Below, in pieces: positions 9,683 to 19,666 of a DNA stretch of 64,000 nt. Each line of letters begins with the position of its first letter. Within the stretch, counting starts at the first letter, position 1. The stretch is from Hortaea werneckii (taxonomy: Eukaryota > Ascomycota > Dothideomycetes > Mycosphaerellales > Teratosphaeriaceae): assembly GCA_037044905.1 (NCBI GenBank), contig JBAOKB010000082.1, forward strand, positions 25,042 through 89,041, given 5' to 3'. The notes beneath the pieces were generated by a model. The model saw nothing but the letters and a program-made list of their open reading frames with translations. It did not search any database and was not told the DNA's origin. The position numbers and the translations under genes are program-made.

Positions 9683-10294
9683 TTGCCGCCTTCGCTGACA
9701 CACCAAAGTCGTATTCTTGGGCTGGATCCATCTCATGGTTGTAGAGCGAAGTCGTCGAAGGCTCATGTGTTTGGCCAAACAGATATCAAGGGACGTGAGG
9801 TCGCGGTCCATGCTCGAATCAGTCTAGTACTTCATCAGACGGCATTCCTGGAGCCGAATATAAGGTTGCGGAACTGTCGGTAAACATAAAGCTTCTCTAA
9901 CAATGGAATGAGAATTTCACGGATTCGATCAACAGCATCAGCTCATGGAGAGACAGCGGTACATTGAGGACGGGGTCAGTTGGTTCGAAAACCGTATTCG
10001 AGATTGCAAGCAACAGGTCAGTCATGGTCAGAGACAAGCTAATTCCCGAAATGTTCATGCAAGTCAAAGACACCTAGGACGGATATTGTGTAAAATCAAC
10101 ATGTAGTTCTCATTGCTTTGAACATCACGATTGCCTTGAACTCGGGAACTTCAATCGTTACGGAAGTGACCTCTCTCCATTGCTACCTGATCTGTGCAGA
10201 TACATCTGAGGTCCATAATATTCTCACCACAGCTCTAAAGCTTCTCACAGTTGACTTCACTGTTCGAGGTCTGGAATTGGGGTTCATAGTACTT

Positions 10295-10384
10295 GAGTTC
10301 TCATTAAGCGACTAGCGTATCACACTGGATATTTTGGGGGAGTTCTCATTAAGCCATCGGCACACACACTAGCTATTTGGTGAC
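10295..10384. repeat. Two-copy 45-bp tandem repeat
   Basis: GAGTTCTCATTAAGC begins at 10295 and again at 10340. The remaining 30 bp of each unit are diverged but share CACAC and TATTTTGG/CTATTTGG elements. It looks like an old local duplication. Confidence 0.6.
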
Positions 10385-10538
10385 CCGAACTCAAGATTGT
10401 CCTTAAAGGGTTGGACTCGACACAGACTCCTCTTCCCGTAAAGCTACCTTCAGCCAGTCTCACATTGCTTGCCTGATCGATCCGGACTTCGGTTGCTATA
10501 TAGCTTCTCTTACGCCAGCCACGGTCCGGCATGTAGTC

Positions 10539-11774
10539 CTACAGGTGTCCTTGCCGCCATTCTCGGTATCTTGTCAGCGTTCTCTTGCCATTGTCTACAG
10601 GCAAAACCCAGCTTTTCGGGTCATGAAGAGCTGCGCCGCCCCGGAACTGGCTGGCTAGCGGACGAAGTCGCAGACTCAGCTTACCCTGGTCGTCTTTGTC
10701 AACCCCCAGACAGACATTCCTTGTATTGCTGCATGTCTGACAAGCTGCTGATTGCTGTGCAGTGGGATGCCACTTAGAGCGTCGACCCAGACAAGCCGAT
10801 CGTACACACGTGCCTTGGGCTGAGAACCAAGAGAAGTCGTTGTTTTTCGCCGCCGCATTTACCACAACTTGCAGCGCGAGACGGCGCACGACCTCTGGGA
10901 CCTGATCGAGGTCCAGTGTGACTTTGACGTTGTCTTTCAAGTCTACCCCTGTTATCCTCGTGATTCCGACTTCACTGGTGAAAGTAATGAGTTCAAGGAG
11001 CGTATCCTCCGTGTCAGAATGATCGTACTCTGAGCCGAGTGTACTTCCCTCTGAGCTGGAATCGAGAACAATTATGGGCATAGTTGCAGCTCCAGCGGCA
11101 TTTTGCGAAGTCAGGTCTGCCTTGCTCGGGCCCATCTCCAACATCCCATTAGGGTCGCTGGAAGCAGGAGGTGGAATACCGCTGCTTGTCATGGTGCGAC
11201 GTGATGTCCCTCTTGATACTCTGTCTGGTGACTCTCGATTCGACGAGGCCGGAGGTCGATCATGGTTTGGCTGCTCCGCCTAGCAATGTAAGCCCAATGA
11301 TCAAGCGTGAAGTGTGATCGACACCAAACTCACCTGTATTGATCTTCTGTGTCCCGCGTGCGATTGGCTTTCAGAAAGGCCAACGATACTGTCGTTGAGC
11401 TTCGTCACAGCTTGGATGGTCTTCTCGAGAAGCTCATGGAGCCGGCTTTCGCCTTCTCTAGGAGCTGCATCGCTTGCCATGTCGTGCAGCGGCAGCCTGC
11501 AAACGCAAAGCGATCTTGGTTGTCGGTAGTGCTCGCGATAGGAAGCCCGCGGTGTGTCCTCGTCGCCGTCGTTCTGGATAATCGGTGCACATTGAGGAGG
11601 TGAAGTTGAAAGGCGACAGCCCCAGGTCGCAGTTGCCAAAGACATCACCGACAGTCCAGGCGGCAAGACCGACGACGTAGACAAGGCGTCGCTCTTACCC
11701 CATCCATCTTCAGTAGACGCTCGACAGTGGGATCCTGCCCTCTCCGATTCTGACAAGCTCGACAGAGATCGCAT
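10539..11774 (-). CDS. Unknown protein with putative lineage-specific Cys cluster
   Basis: Two exons on the minus strand: 11774-11334 (147 codons, ends RRSIQ) and 11279-10539, joined by a 54-nt GTGAGT...GCTAG intron in phase 0 (393 aa). The N-terminal half is Ser-rich with a short amphipathic helix (LHELLEKTIQAVTKLNDSI) that could be a coiled coil. The C-terminal half has an acidic Ser-rich patch, then GTCVRSACLGRR...WHPTAQ, AACQTCSNTRNVCLGV and LRLRPL. The C-x4-C...C-x2-C-x5-C pattern followed by an L-x-L-x-P line resembles a poorly described Cys motif I associate with hypothetical proteins of Dothideomycetes; zinc binding is inference. A GTAAGC near 10.67 kb may start a further in-frame intron before the last 20 codons. 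Confidence 0.5.
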
Positions 11775-14307
11775 GATCGACTAGGTATCAAAGAATTGCA
11801 GCCGAGTTGGATCATGGTCCAGCACTGCTGATGGCACAACTGACGCACCTGGCGAGCTCACCTGGCGAGCAGTAGAGAGCCACGGTCGAATAGTGATGAC
11901 AGCTTAAAGGAGAGCCGCGAGCCGCGAATGACCTGCCTGGTGTTGTGGTCTTCGTGGATAGGTTGAGGGTGCCTACCAACTAATCGTCTAGTATTGATGG
12001 AGCAATCATGACCTTATTGTCTTCAGACTGCCACTCGACACTGGCGAAAAGAAACACGTGGCCGTACGTCTGAAAGATTGCAGAGAAAGTCAAAGGCTAT
12101 GAAGCTGCAATGGAGCAGAAGACCTTTGGAATTCTTACGAATAATATCTCTCTGATCAGAGGCTTCTGGTGCTTGAGAGATTGCTGAACACTCAAAGGCT
12201 GACCTCTACGGCCATCCTTCTCACCTCTCTCCAGATTCTTGCCGATGGAAGATTGCTGAGTCTGCTGTAGTTGGCACCACTATAGATTGGGAGGAAGGTT
12301 TGACCGGTAATGATTTTTTGTTTTTGCTGAATCCAATTTAGATTCCCTCTTGAAAGTCTCAGCAATCTCAGATTTACCATATTCCCACAGAAGAGATGAA
12401 CACGGTCTTTGGCAGTGGCATTATCCATCAAGACAGTCCAAGGCAGTCTAACTGTGACTTGCGTGTCGGATTAGAGACTTTGTCTTCTCCTTGACCATGG
12501 AAGGTAAGCTGTAATCTCGCAAGACCGTGGGCATAAGTTCAACTGGACGCACCGACATCCTCGTACCTCGTACGGGCTCTACTGCGCCCCGATATATCCC
12601 GATCTCAAGCAACACCCGAAGACACTAGACGGTACCAAAAGTGTTCACGCGAGGTCATCATCGCGGGATGACATGTCGGTCGACACGACCTTGGGCTCTG
12701 TCCACAGAGCACCGTGAACCATTTACAACGACTCGAGCTCGCCTGTGCACTTCGTAAGGTTGAAGGAGGAGGCGATGTCCAGGTCGCCGTCTGATTGCGA
12801 TCTCGGACCTGATCATTGGCTCCTGTAGTCCCGAAATCTAATATTGCAAAGTCTCATTTCTCACTTTCGAAAGAAACTCACTTATTGAAAAATGAAAAAT
12901 ACACGGTTCGCGCCTCTCCCCTTTCAGAATCCTGACTTCGAAATTCTTCTATCCATCTCCATGCAGCGCATTCAGCCCGAATCAAATGCATGTCTCTGAA
13001 GTCCGCATTCAAGTCCTGTTTTTCAATTGATTCGCCTTGAGATCGCGGAAGTGGGCAATTTGTCGCATAGTCGGAAGCTCAGGTTGCGTTATTCCAAGCT
13101 TCGAGTGCCTCATGGTTTGCGACGCCGCCTTCAAATCTGAATGTCTTTAAGCAATGTGCATAATGCTCAGCTCCGCTTCGTATTATACTCAATGCTGCAC
13201 ACAGTTCCGTTCTCCCGGCAAATTCACATTATGAATCCCGGGTATCTTATTGGAATCTCGCTGCTCATGATGAAGCAGCAACTTTGTGAGATTTTTAATG
13301 GAATTGCGATCTCTTGAAAAGATTTGTGAGAGGCGAAAAGACGGATGTGAACTCCACTGTCGTTCCTACCAGGTCCCGCAAATAGTTCTGTACGGTTTAT
13401 GGGATTGCTCATTGTGCATCACTACTCTATGAGTCCTTTATAAGAATTCTGAATTGTTGAAAATGGTGTGAAAGGCGCAAAACAGAGATGCTCTTGACCT
13501 TACTACCAAGAGGTCTTGCATAGACTTCTGTGCACCTCAGAGAGTTGTGCTATACGTGAATTCTGGGCGCAGGAATTCCAACTTCGAGCGACGGCTTCGC
13601 GGCTTCGCAATTATCTTGTGCAGAACTCTATAGGTAAGCCTAATGTATGTGATACTTCGATCTCGACCTCTTCTTTTTCAATGCAAGTTGTTGGCACAGT
13701 GATATGGCGGCCCTATAGAGATCCTTGCTTCTGCGTTCAGACATTGGAAGATACAGACAGGCATTGCCTCACCTTAAAGAGTCGTACGAAGCTTCAAAAG
13801 CGCGTGAGGTGTTACATGCAGCCCCCGCGGATTCCCGTAACAATGATCCGAAGTCAGACGAGAGCCTGTGCAATACGTGGTCGTATGTGAGAAGCTACAA
13901 GCAATATCAAAGAGACCTTATGGAGCTGTGCTATAGTCGAAGTGCCTCGACGTGAAGTCGACAACTCTGTGGGAAGACTGGTCTGGAGAACTTTATGAAG
14001 AAACCTGTATGTATCAGTCTTCACTGCGAAACTGGTAGATGATTCGATGATTGTCTTGTAGAATTAGACGGTGTTCAAAGACGCGAAGTCGCATTCCTGC
14101 GTCGAGGGTCTCCATTCCAGCGTCGAGAGGGCATGTGGCTTCACTTTGCGCAACTAGTTACTTCTCACAAGAAGATGGACAGTAGAAGAAACGGAGGCCA
14201 CCACGGCATTAATCGCTGGTACGTTCAGATCTTTGCAAGTGCTGTTTGTTGAGACCAATGCCAACCATCCAACATCATCGACAGCCCGACCTGCGAACGA
14301 CAACAAG
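11775..14307. other. Large gene-free interval
   Basis: 2.5 kb upstream of the second NADAR gene with no convincing gene on either strand; the longest ORFs are about 60-125 codons and match nothing I know. Composition is AT-richer than the housekeeping regions. A short imperfect direct repeat of CATTCC(T/A)GCGTCGAG occurs at about 14,092-14,128. It could be a decayed mobile element, but no terminal repeats or transposase remnants were seen. Confidence 0.5.
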
Positions 14308-15683
14308 ATGCCTCCTAGGAAGGGTGCAACGAAGACACCTCGAGCAGAGAAGGCCAACGAAATGACTTCCAAGAGGAGTCAGTCATTACACGCCCGCAAA
14401 GAAGACAAAGCTGATCATAGATGCGTAGGTAGTGAAGCGCCTGACCCTGCAATGGACAGGGGACTGAGAGCGAGGACTGCATTAGGTGAGACCAAAAAGG
14501 CAGCAGACCCAGCCAAAGGCAAGGCTGCAAAGCCATCGGCCGCCACGAAAGTAGCCAAAGGTCAGTCAACCAAAGTCGCTGTAGAGCAAACAACGAAGTT
14601 GATTAAGGGATAGCAAAAAACAAAGGCTCTAGGTCCACTGCCAAAAAAGCCCTCGAAGTCGAAGTCCTATCAGCCTCCACCCGGAGCCCTACGAGAAATG
14701 TCAAACACGATAGCCCAAAAGGTGATGAGCAAGAAGGCGGTGAGGTCGACGAAGGGAGCAATGTCAAAGGCAAAAAAGTCAGCCAGGACTATCAGACGCC
14801 CCGCGAATCAAGACCTAAGAATCCTGCTACTGAAGAAGAGATCGAAGGGCCGAAGAAGACGAAGTATTTTGAAGGGTACGACGAGTATTACAAGTTTCCT
14901 CAGCCAATAGGTCCCTCGATCTACTTTAACTCGTCCGAATTCAAGAAAGGAGGCGCACAAGCTGTCTTCAGCAACTTCCACATGGCCGGCTTCTATGCCG
15001 GATCCCTCTATTACCAATCCGCCGAGCATTTCTATCAGGACCAAAAGGCTTCAATGATTGAGAAGGACCATGGTGGAGGCACGTCTCTTTCGTCGCGTTC
15101 CGGATCTCGCGGTCCCGTGCTTCCGAAAGACCTCAATGCGGCCAACCTACGCCTCTTCCTGCACAGTGTCTCAGCGCCGTCCACACATGCCGCTGCCACG
15201 CGCCTCTTCGTCATGAATGGTGAGCTCAAAGCGGCTTGGCAAGAGAGGAAGCCGGTGGCGCTCCTTAGTGCTGTTCGGCACAAGTTTTTTAAGTGCCCGG
15301 AGGAGCGTAAGTATTTACTAGGGACTGGATCTCGGGAGCTTGTTGAAGCATCTCCCAGTGATAAAGAATGCGGTATCGGGTATCCTCCAGAAAACGCTGA
15401 AAAAATGCGTGCCAGATGGGGCCATAACATGCTAGGTATGGCGCTCATGCATGTCCGACACGAACTCCGTAAGGCTCTTGCGGGAGATGAAACGTGGTTC
15501 GATGCCGAGGACATCAAGGTCGGGGTGCACCATCTCGAGTTTAAGAAGCCGTCTTTAGCATTCCAGCCTGACATGTTTAATGTGCCGGGCATGCCAACTT
15601 GTGAACAACAGCACCGACAAGCTATTGCAGCCATCCGAAAGCAGATCGAAAGTGAGACTCGCGACAAACTTTCAGTCACCTAA
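14308..15683 (+). CDS. NADAR/YbiA-like protein with basic histone-H1-like N-terminal tail
   Basis: Exons 14308-14560 and 14614-15683 (440 aa). The 53-nt GTCAGT...GATAG intron restores one frame from the ATG through the domain. Residues 1-150 are rich in Lys, Ala, Ser, Pro and Arg (PPRKGATKTPRAEK, AKGKAAKPSAATKVAK), like a nuclear or chromatin-binding tail. From about residue 151 it aligns with the 5.06-kb paralogue: RPKNPATEEEIEGP, GPSIYFNSSE, AQAVFSNFHMAGFY, YYQSAEHFYQDQKAS, FKCPEERKYLLGTGSREL, ASPSDKECGIGYPPEN, ARWGHNMLGMALMHVRHEL. The shared FKKPSLAF...NVPGM...EQQHRQAI tail closes the protein, so it lacks the paralogue's acidic linker and C-terminal domain. Expected chemistry is N-glycosidic bond hydrolysis (riboflavin intermediates or ADP-ribosylated guanine); the basic tail would favour a nucleic-acid substrate, which is inference. 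Confidence 0.78.
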
Positions 15684-15872
15684 ATCACCTTCAACGCCAA
15701 AGTCGTTGCTGATACCTCGCTCAGCGATGCGAATGAATCCGCAAAGATCGTCTCAGGTGGCGACTCCATTAACCTTTCACCTACCGAAGAGGCTCGATGC
15801 ATTTAGTTACTTCAAATTTTCTTGTAAGAGAGTTAATACTCAGCGTCATCAGAGGAGAACGCCGCTTAGCAT

Positions 15873-16897
15873 CTACTGGTTTCTGAACAGTACCCTCTTG
15901 ATAGCATTGAATGTCCCCATGCATTCTTCGACCGTGGCATTTGTGTTGTCCTCCCATGCCTTATTCATGTTCTTCGTCATGTTCTCGTGGCCGTCTTTGA
16001 TCTTCTGGACTTGCGCGATGAGGACGTCGTTGTAGGCTATCTCCTTCTTCAGGACTTCGATTCTGTCACGCCTCTTCTGGTCCTCGTCTGCCTTTAGAAA
16101 GCGAGTTAGCCTCATGGAAACGTGAGTCTTTGCCGTAAACTTACATCAGCTCCACTTTGCATCTCTTGGTCTCGGGTTCCGGCAAACAAGGCTGAGAGTC
16201 TAGCCGTCTTCACGGCAGGCTCGCCACCAGGGCCGCGAGGGTTGGATGGGTTGCCGTGAACATCGGTCGCCGGGTTCGCAGTCTGGGCAAAGCCGAATTG
16301 CTGTTGACTGTTGTTGCTGTTGTCGTACGAGCCTTGGAACCCGCTCCCAGGAGCCTGGTAACCGGGGTACGGGTTGTTGGCAGGGCCACCATGGTGGGAT
16401 GGGCCGCCGAAGGGCAAACCGCTGAATTTCAGGTTACCGTAGGCCGGTTTCGAGGGCTCATTCATGTACGCGTTCGAATACTGGCCGCCATAGTACGAAG
16501 GCTGATTGCCTTGAAACCCATGGACGTAGCCCTGAGCTTGGTTGCCTTGAGGCTGGTAGGAATGCGCTTGGTAGCCCTGAGGCAGCTGGCCCTGAGCTTG
16601 GCTGCCTTGAGCTTGGTTACCCTGAGGCTGGTAGAAGTGCGCTTGGTAACCCTGAGGCGGCTGACCCTGAGGCGGCTGGCCTTGAGCTTGGTAGCCCTGA
16701 GGCTGGACGAAGTGCGCTTGGTAACCCTGAGGCGGCTGACCCTGAGGCGGCTGGCCTTGAGCTTGGTAGCCCTGAGGCTGGACGAAGTGCGCTTGGTAGC
16801 CCTGAGGCGGCTGACCCTGAGGCGGCTGGCCCTGAGGCGGCTGGCCCTGAGGCGGCTGGCCCTGAGGCAGATTGAACTGGGTGTTTTGAGTATCCAT
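15873..16897 (-). CDS. Q/P/G-rich repeat protein with C-terminal coiled coil
   Basis: Two exons on the minus strand: 16897-16145 and 16091-15873, joined by a 53-nt GTAAGT...AAAG intron in phase 0 (323 aa). Residues 9-130 consist of PQGQP, PQGYQAHF and QPQGYQAQG units encoded by a minisatellite. Residues 130-235 stay low-complexity (Gly, Asn, Tyr, Pro, Gln). Exon 2 encodes a charged helix (DQKRRDRIEVLKKEIAYND, QVQKIKDGHENMTKNM), probably a short coiled coil. No signal peptide or membrane segment. The composition resembles prion-like or phase-separating proteins; no function can be assigned. The open frame on the opposite strand is a by-product of the repeat. Confidence 0.6.
16540..16870. repeat. 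75-bp minisatellite built from 15-bp units
   Basis: Near-identical 75-bp units begin at 16641, 16716 and 16791. Toward the gene start they continue as 15-bp CTGAGGCGGCTGGCC-type units, and toward 16540 as more diverged copies. All unit lengths are multiples of three, so copy-number changes keep the frame of the overlapping coding sequence. Confidence 0.85.
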
Positions 16898-17469
16898 CTG
16901 TGTACTCTTAGTGAAGGTTTCAGATCAAAGGCGCCGGCGGAGATGCTCCGGGGCTACTGCGCAGACTTACGACACCGTTTGAACGACGACGGTCGGTTGC
17001 AAGCGGGTCACTCTCTCGAGTTAAGCAAGTGTCGTTGAGCAGGCTGTTGAATTACGCGAGCGCTGATGACACAGGTCGATCGGAAGTGTTTGATGAGTGA
17101 AGAGTCAGCGGTCGAAGAGTGCTCATGATACCGAAGAAGCTTTTACAGCAGCGTGCACAAGCGCATCCTCACGTGAACGGCTCGCACAAAGTGAGGGTTG
17201 GCAGGTGCAAGTGACGCAGGAATCAAATGAAAATGAAGGGTGAGTTACTTACATCCGCAGCTCGCCACCTAGGTACAGAGACCTGACCTCAAGACTAGAG
17301 CCGCAATCAGTACCATCACCAAGAACTTGATAGCCACATGCACACACCCCGATGATCTACTTTTGAGGTTGCCAGCGGGGCTCAAAATTATCCTTGAGAG
17401 CCCTGATCGGTTCTTATCCTGTGATGGAGCCAATGCTGGTACGCCAGTGTGGCTGGAATCGTCAAGGCA
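16898..17469. other. Intergenic
   Basis: About 570 bp of 5' flank for the repeat protein and the possible gene at 17.5 kb. A CCTAGGTA palindrome lies at about 17,267-17,275. No other signal seen. Confidence 0.45.
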
Positions 17470-17986
17470 ATGGGGCCAGATCAACCCAATAGTACCAAGG
17501 AAGAGCTGTTAGCGCAATTGCAAGCTCGCGCACTGCTGGACGCCATGCGACCCCTAGCTCCACTGCGATCACAAAAAAATACGCTTTCACGCCAGCTGTG
17601 CTCGGTCGTTAGCTTCGTAAACAGCATACCAGAGCTCATGTCCAACTTCGATGCCAGCCGCGAAGGCGTTTTGGCCTCCTTTTCTCGCCTCATGGTACTG
17701 ACAATGGCAATTCCGAAGAGCTCGCTCAAGAAATGGGATAATGATCTGCGCATGCTATCACGCATGGCGCAAGAGAGCTTCAAACCTGCGTTCTCACGTG
17801 TATGACGAATTAATTGAAGGGCTAGAGAAGCCTATCGCTTCCGAGGAAAAGGAGGTACCGGATGTTGAGCTTCTGTCGAACTTGGACCTCGCGTCGACGG
17901 CCCATGAGTTATTGGATAAGGCCATGAGTAAGTACGGCCTGCACATGCTTAATGAAGCCCCTCTTACGGAAGCCATGACAGCCTGA
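17470..17986 (+). CDS. Possible small helical protein, split by intron or frameshift
   Basis: Two open segments in different frames. The first, from ATG 17470, begins MGPDQPNSTKEELLAQL and includes SVVSFVNSIPELMSNF. The second ends at 17986 with YDELIEGLEKPIASEEK and DVELLSNLDLASTAHELL. A GTACTG...GCAAG intron at about 17695-17773 (79 nt) would join them in frame (about 145 aa), but the splice signals are weak, and a frameshift in a decaying gene is equally possible. Predicted mostly alpha-helical. No family recognised. Confidence 0.35.
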
Positions 17987-18522
17987 AAGGTAGTTCCAAC
18001 ATGCAGCGTCGTTCAAGACGCATACAAACGAGCAGACAAGACATACCAGTTTGCTTTTCGAGTTCGTGACAGATTCGAGGAGATCGGTCTATGGGAGGAG
18101 AAAGCGTGAGCACGACAGGCAGGCTGGAGAGACAGGGCCCCTGTCGACATTCGCTGAAGGATGATGGCTTGGCTCAATGGGTTCAAAGGTGTGTGTCCTG
18201 CATCGTCGAGCTCGTGATCTTGCATGTTATAGGTCGCGTGTACATGCATTCTGATTCTTTCATATTCTGGGACCATGCGCACCTAGCTCGTGATTTTGCG
18301 TCATGGCAAAGTTTAGTCCATAGCCCCAGGCCTGAACGTGTGGAAGTGTACCTTTGATATATTGTTTGTCGTACGCTGATTTGCAAAACTCTCGCGTCAC
18401 GACGCCGTAGGTACGTGCCAAAAAGTGGGGCAACAGCCGACAGGCGACTCCACTCGTCTCAACTTCGAACTCGATCTTGCAGGGCTTCTCCGGATATAAT
18501 TCAGCCCAACAAGAAAAAGAAA
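17987..18522. other. Intergenic
   Basis: About 530 bp between the doubtful 17.5-kb gene and the metallo-beta-lactamase-fold gene. Short ORFs only. Confidence 0.45.
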
Positions 18523-19517
18523 ATGAAAACTTCTGAAGACCTCTTGATCTGCGTTGCGTGCGGTACGCAATTTGATGTACCAGCAGACGAGCCTCCGAGA
18601 GGGTGTCGTATTTGCGACGTGAGATGCCCTCCAATTCTCTTCCTCCGGTATAATACTGAGAAATCCGTCAGGATCCACGGCAGTATGTGCCGCCGAGTGG
18701 TCAACAGTGGACTTCGCTCGCGAAAATGCGAGGCAGCTATCGCAACAAATTCGTGCCGGTCGGTGAGAGCAATGGGGAAGAACGTATGACATCGATCTGG
18801 ACGGAGCCAAAGATGGCAATTGGCCAGCGATGCATCTTGATTCAGACTGACCAAGGAAACGTACTCTGGGACTGTATCACATATCTCGACGAGGAGACTG
18901 TAAATTTCATCAAAGGCAAGGGTGGGTTGAAAGCGATTGTCATCAGCCATCCGCACTACTACACGACACATCTTGATTGGGCCAAGACCTTTGACTGTCC
19001 AGTGTATATTGCGCAAGACGATGCTGAGTGGTTCAACCGAGTGGACAATGAAGGGCGGAGACAACTGTTCAGTGGCGACTCGCAAGATATCCTCGACCAG
19101 ACAACCGCAATCAAAACCGGTGGGCACTTCCCAGGTAGCCTTGTGTTGAAGTGGCAGGACAAGCTCATGATTGCCGACTCGTTCGTGACTGTACCAGTGA
19201 GTCCAATTCTCCTTCAAAATCCAGGGCTCTGCTATCTCTGACCTCATATGCAGTCTGCGCTCTATCACATTGATCGCTTGCCTGGGACGACGTCGTACTC
19301 TTTCATGTGGGCTGTACCCAATATGATTCCATTGCCACCTTCAGAACTACACAAAATGTGGCAATCGATTAAGCCTTACAACTTCAACAGCACACACGGA
19401 GCATTTGTAGGCCACGAGGTTCGAGATCCGAAGGTCAAGAAGCGGGTACTGGAAAGTATGAAGATTCAAACTCGAGCAATGGGGTGGCAGGATCATCCAC
19501 TGCTGCAAGAGGAATGA
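18523..19517 (+). CDS. Metallo-beta-lactamase-fold protein with N-terminal zinc ribbon
   Basis: Three exons: 18523-18618, 18672-19196, 19254-19517 (294 aa). Introns of 53 and 57 nt have GTGAGA/CAG and GTGAGT/CAG borders. Exon 1 encodes a C-x2-C-x14-C-x2-C ribbon (CVACGTQF...GCRICD), followed by DPRQYVPPSGQQW. The body has the MBL order: LIQTDQGNVLWDC, AIVISHPHYYTTHLDWA, VYIAQDDAEWF, TGGHFPGSLVL and KLMIADSF. The usual HxHxDH is HPHYYTTH, so the Asp-His pair that binds the second metal is missing, while the later GGHFPGS His and IAD Asp remain. This variant is frequent in a fungal subfamily. Probably cytosolic hydrolase or oxidoreductase-like; substrate unknown. Confidence 0.8.
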
Positions 19518-19666
19518 GCATGAAGCGTCTGATTTCCATTTCGACGTGAACATTTCAGCTGGTATAAGTATGCACTGATTTTATGCACCATGATAAGAAA
19601 GACCACTTGCGGGTCTGAAGACAAATTCGTAGATTTCAAAGCACTTTCGGAGAATGGTGTTGCACC

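Larger units (their letters stand above)
8903..10538. other. Gene-free interval with motif-rich DNA
   Basis: 1.6 kb upstream of the SNF2-like fragment. No convincing ORF or spliced gene. It contains a cluster of TCGCC-centred motifs (9.27-9.68 kb) and a 45-bp tandem duplication (10.295-10.384 kb), both listed separately. I looked for the missing helicase N-terminal lobe here and did not find it. Confidence 0.5.

Noticed and set aside
9524..9883. 119-codon ORF in the motif cluster
   Set aside because: Composition is that of translated repeat DNA; no start context, splice partner or family resemblance.
9966..9990. GGTTCGAAAACC resembling a B box
   Set aside because: Simple short hairpin; no acceptor stem or anticodon arm around it.
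13516..13955. Overlapping ORFs of 124 and 76 codons
   Set aside because: Frames have no motifs and no splice signals joining them into a convincing gene.
16540..16870. CRISPR-like regular repeat
   Set aside because: Repeats are contiguous and coding, without unique spacers; it is a minisatellite in a eukaryotic gene.
16256..17038. 260-codon plus-strand ORF opposite the Q/P/G repeat protein
   Set aside because: It is Leu/Val/Arg-rich repeat by-product of the minisatellite read on the other strand; the minus strand has the better start, intron and coiled-coil exon.
18501..19268. 255-codon minus-strand ORF
   Set aside because: Antisense to the metallo-beta-lactamase-fold gene, which has family motifs and correct splice sites.
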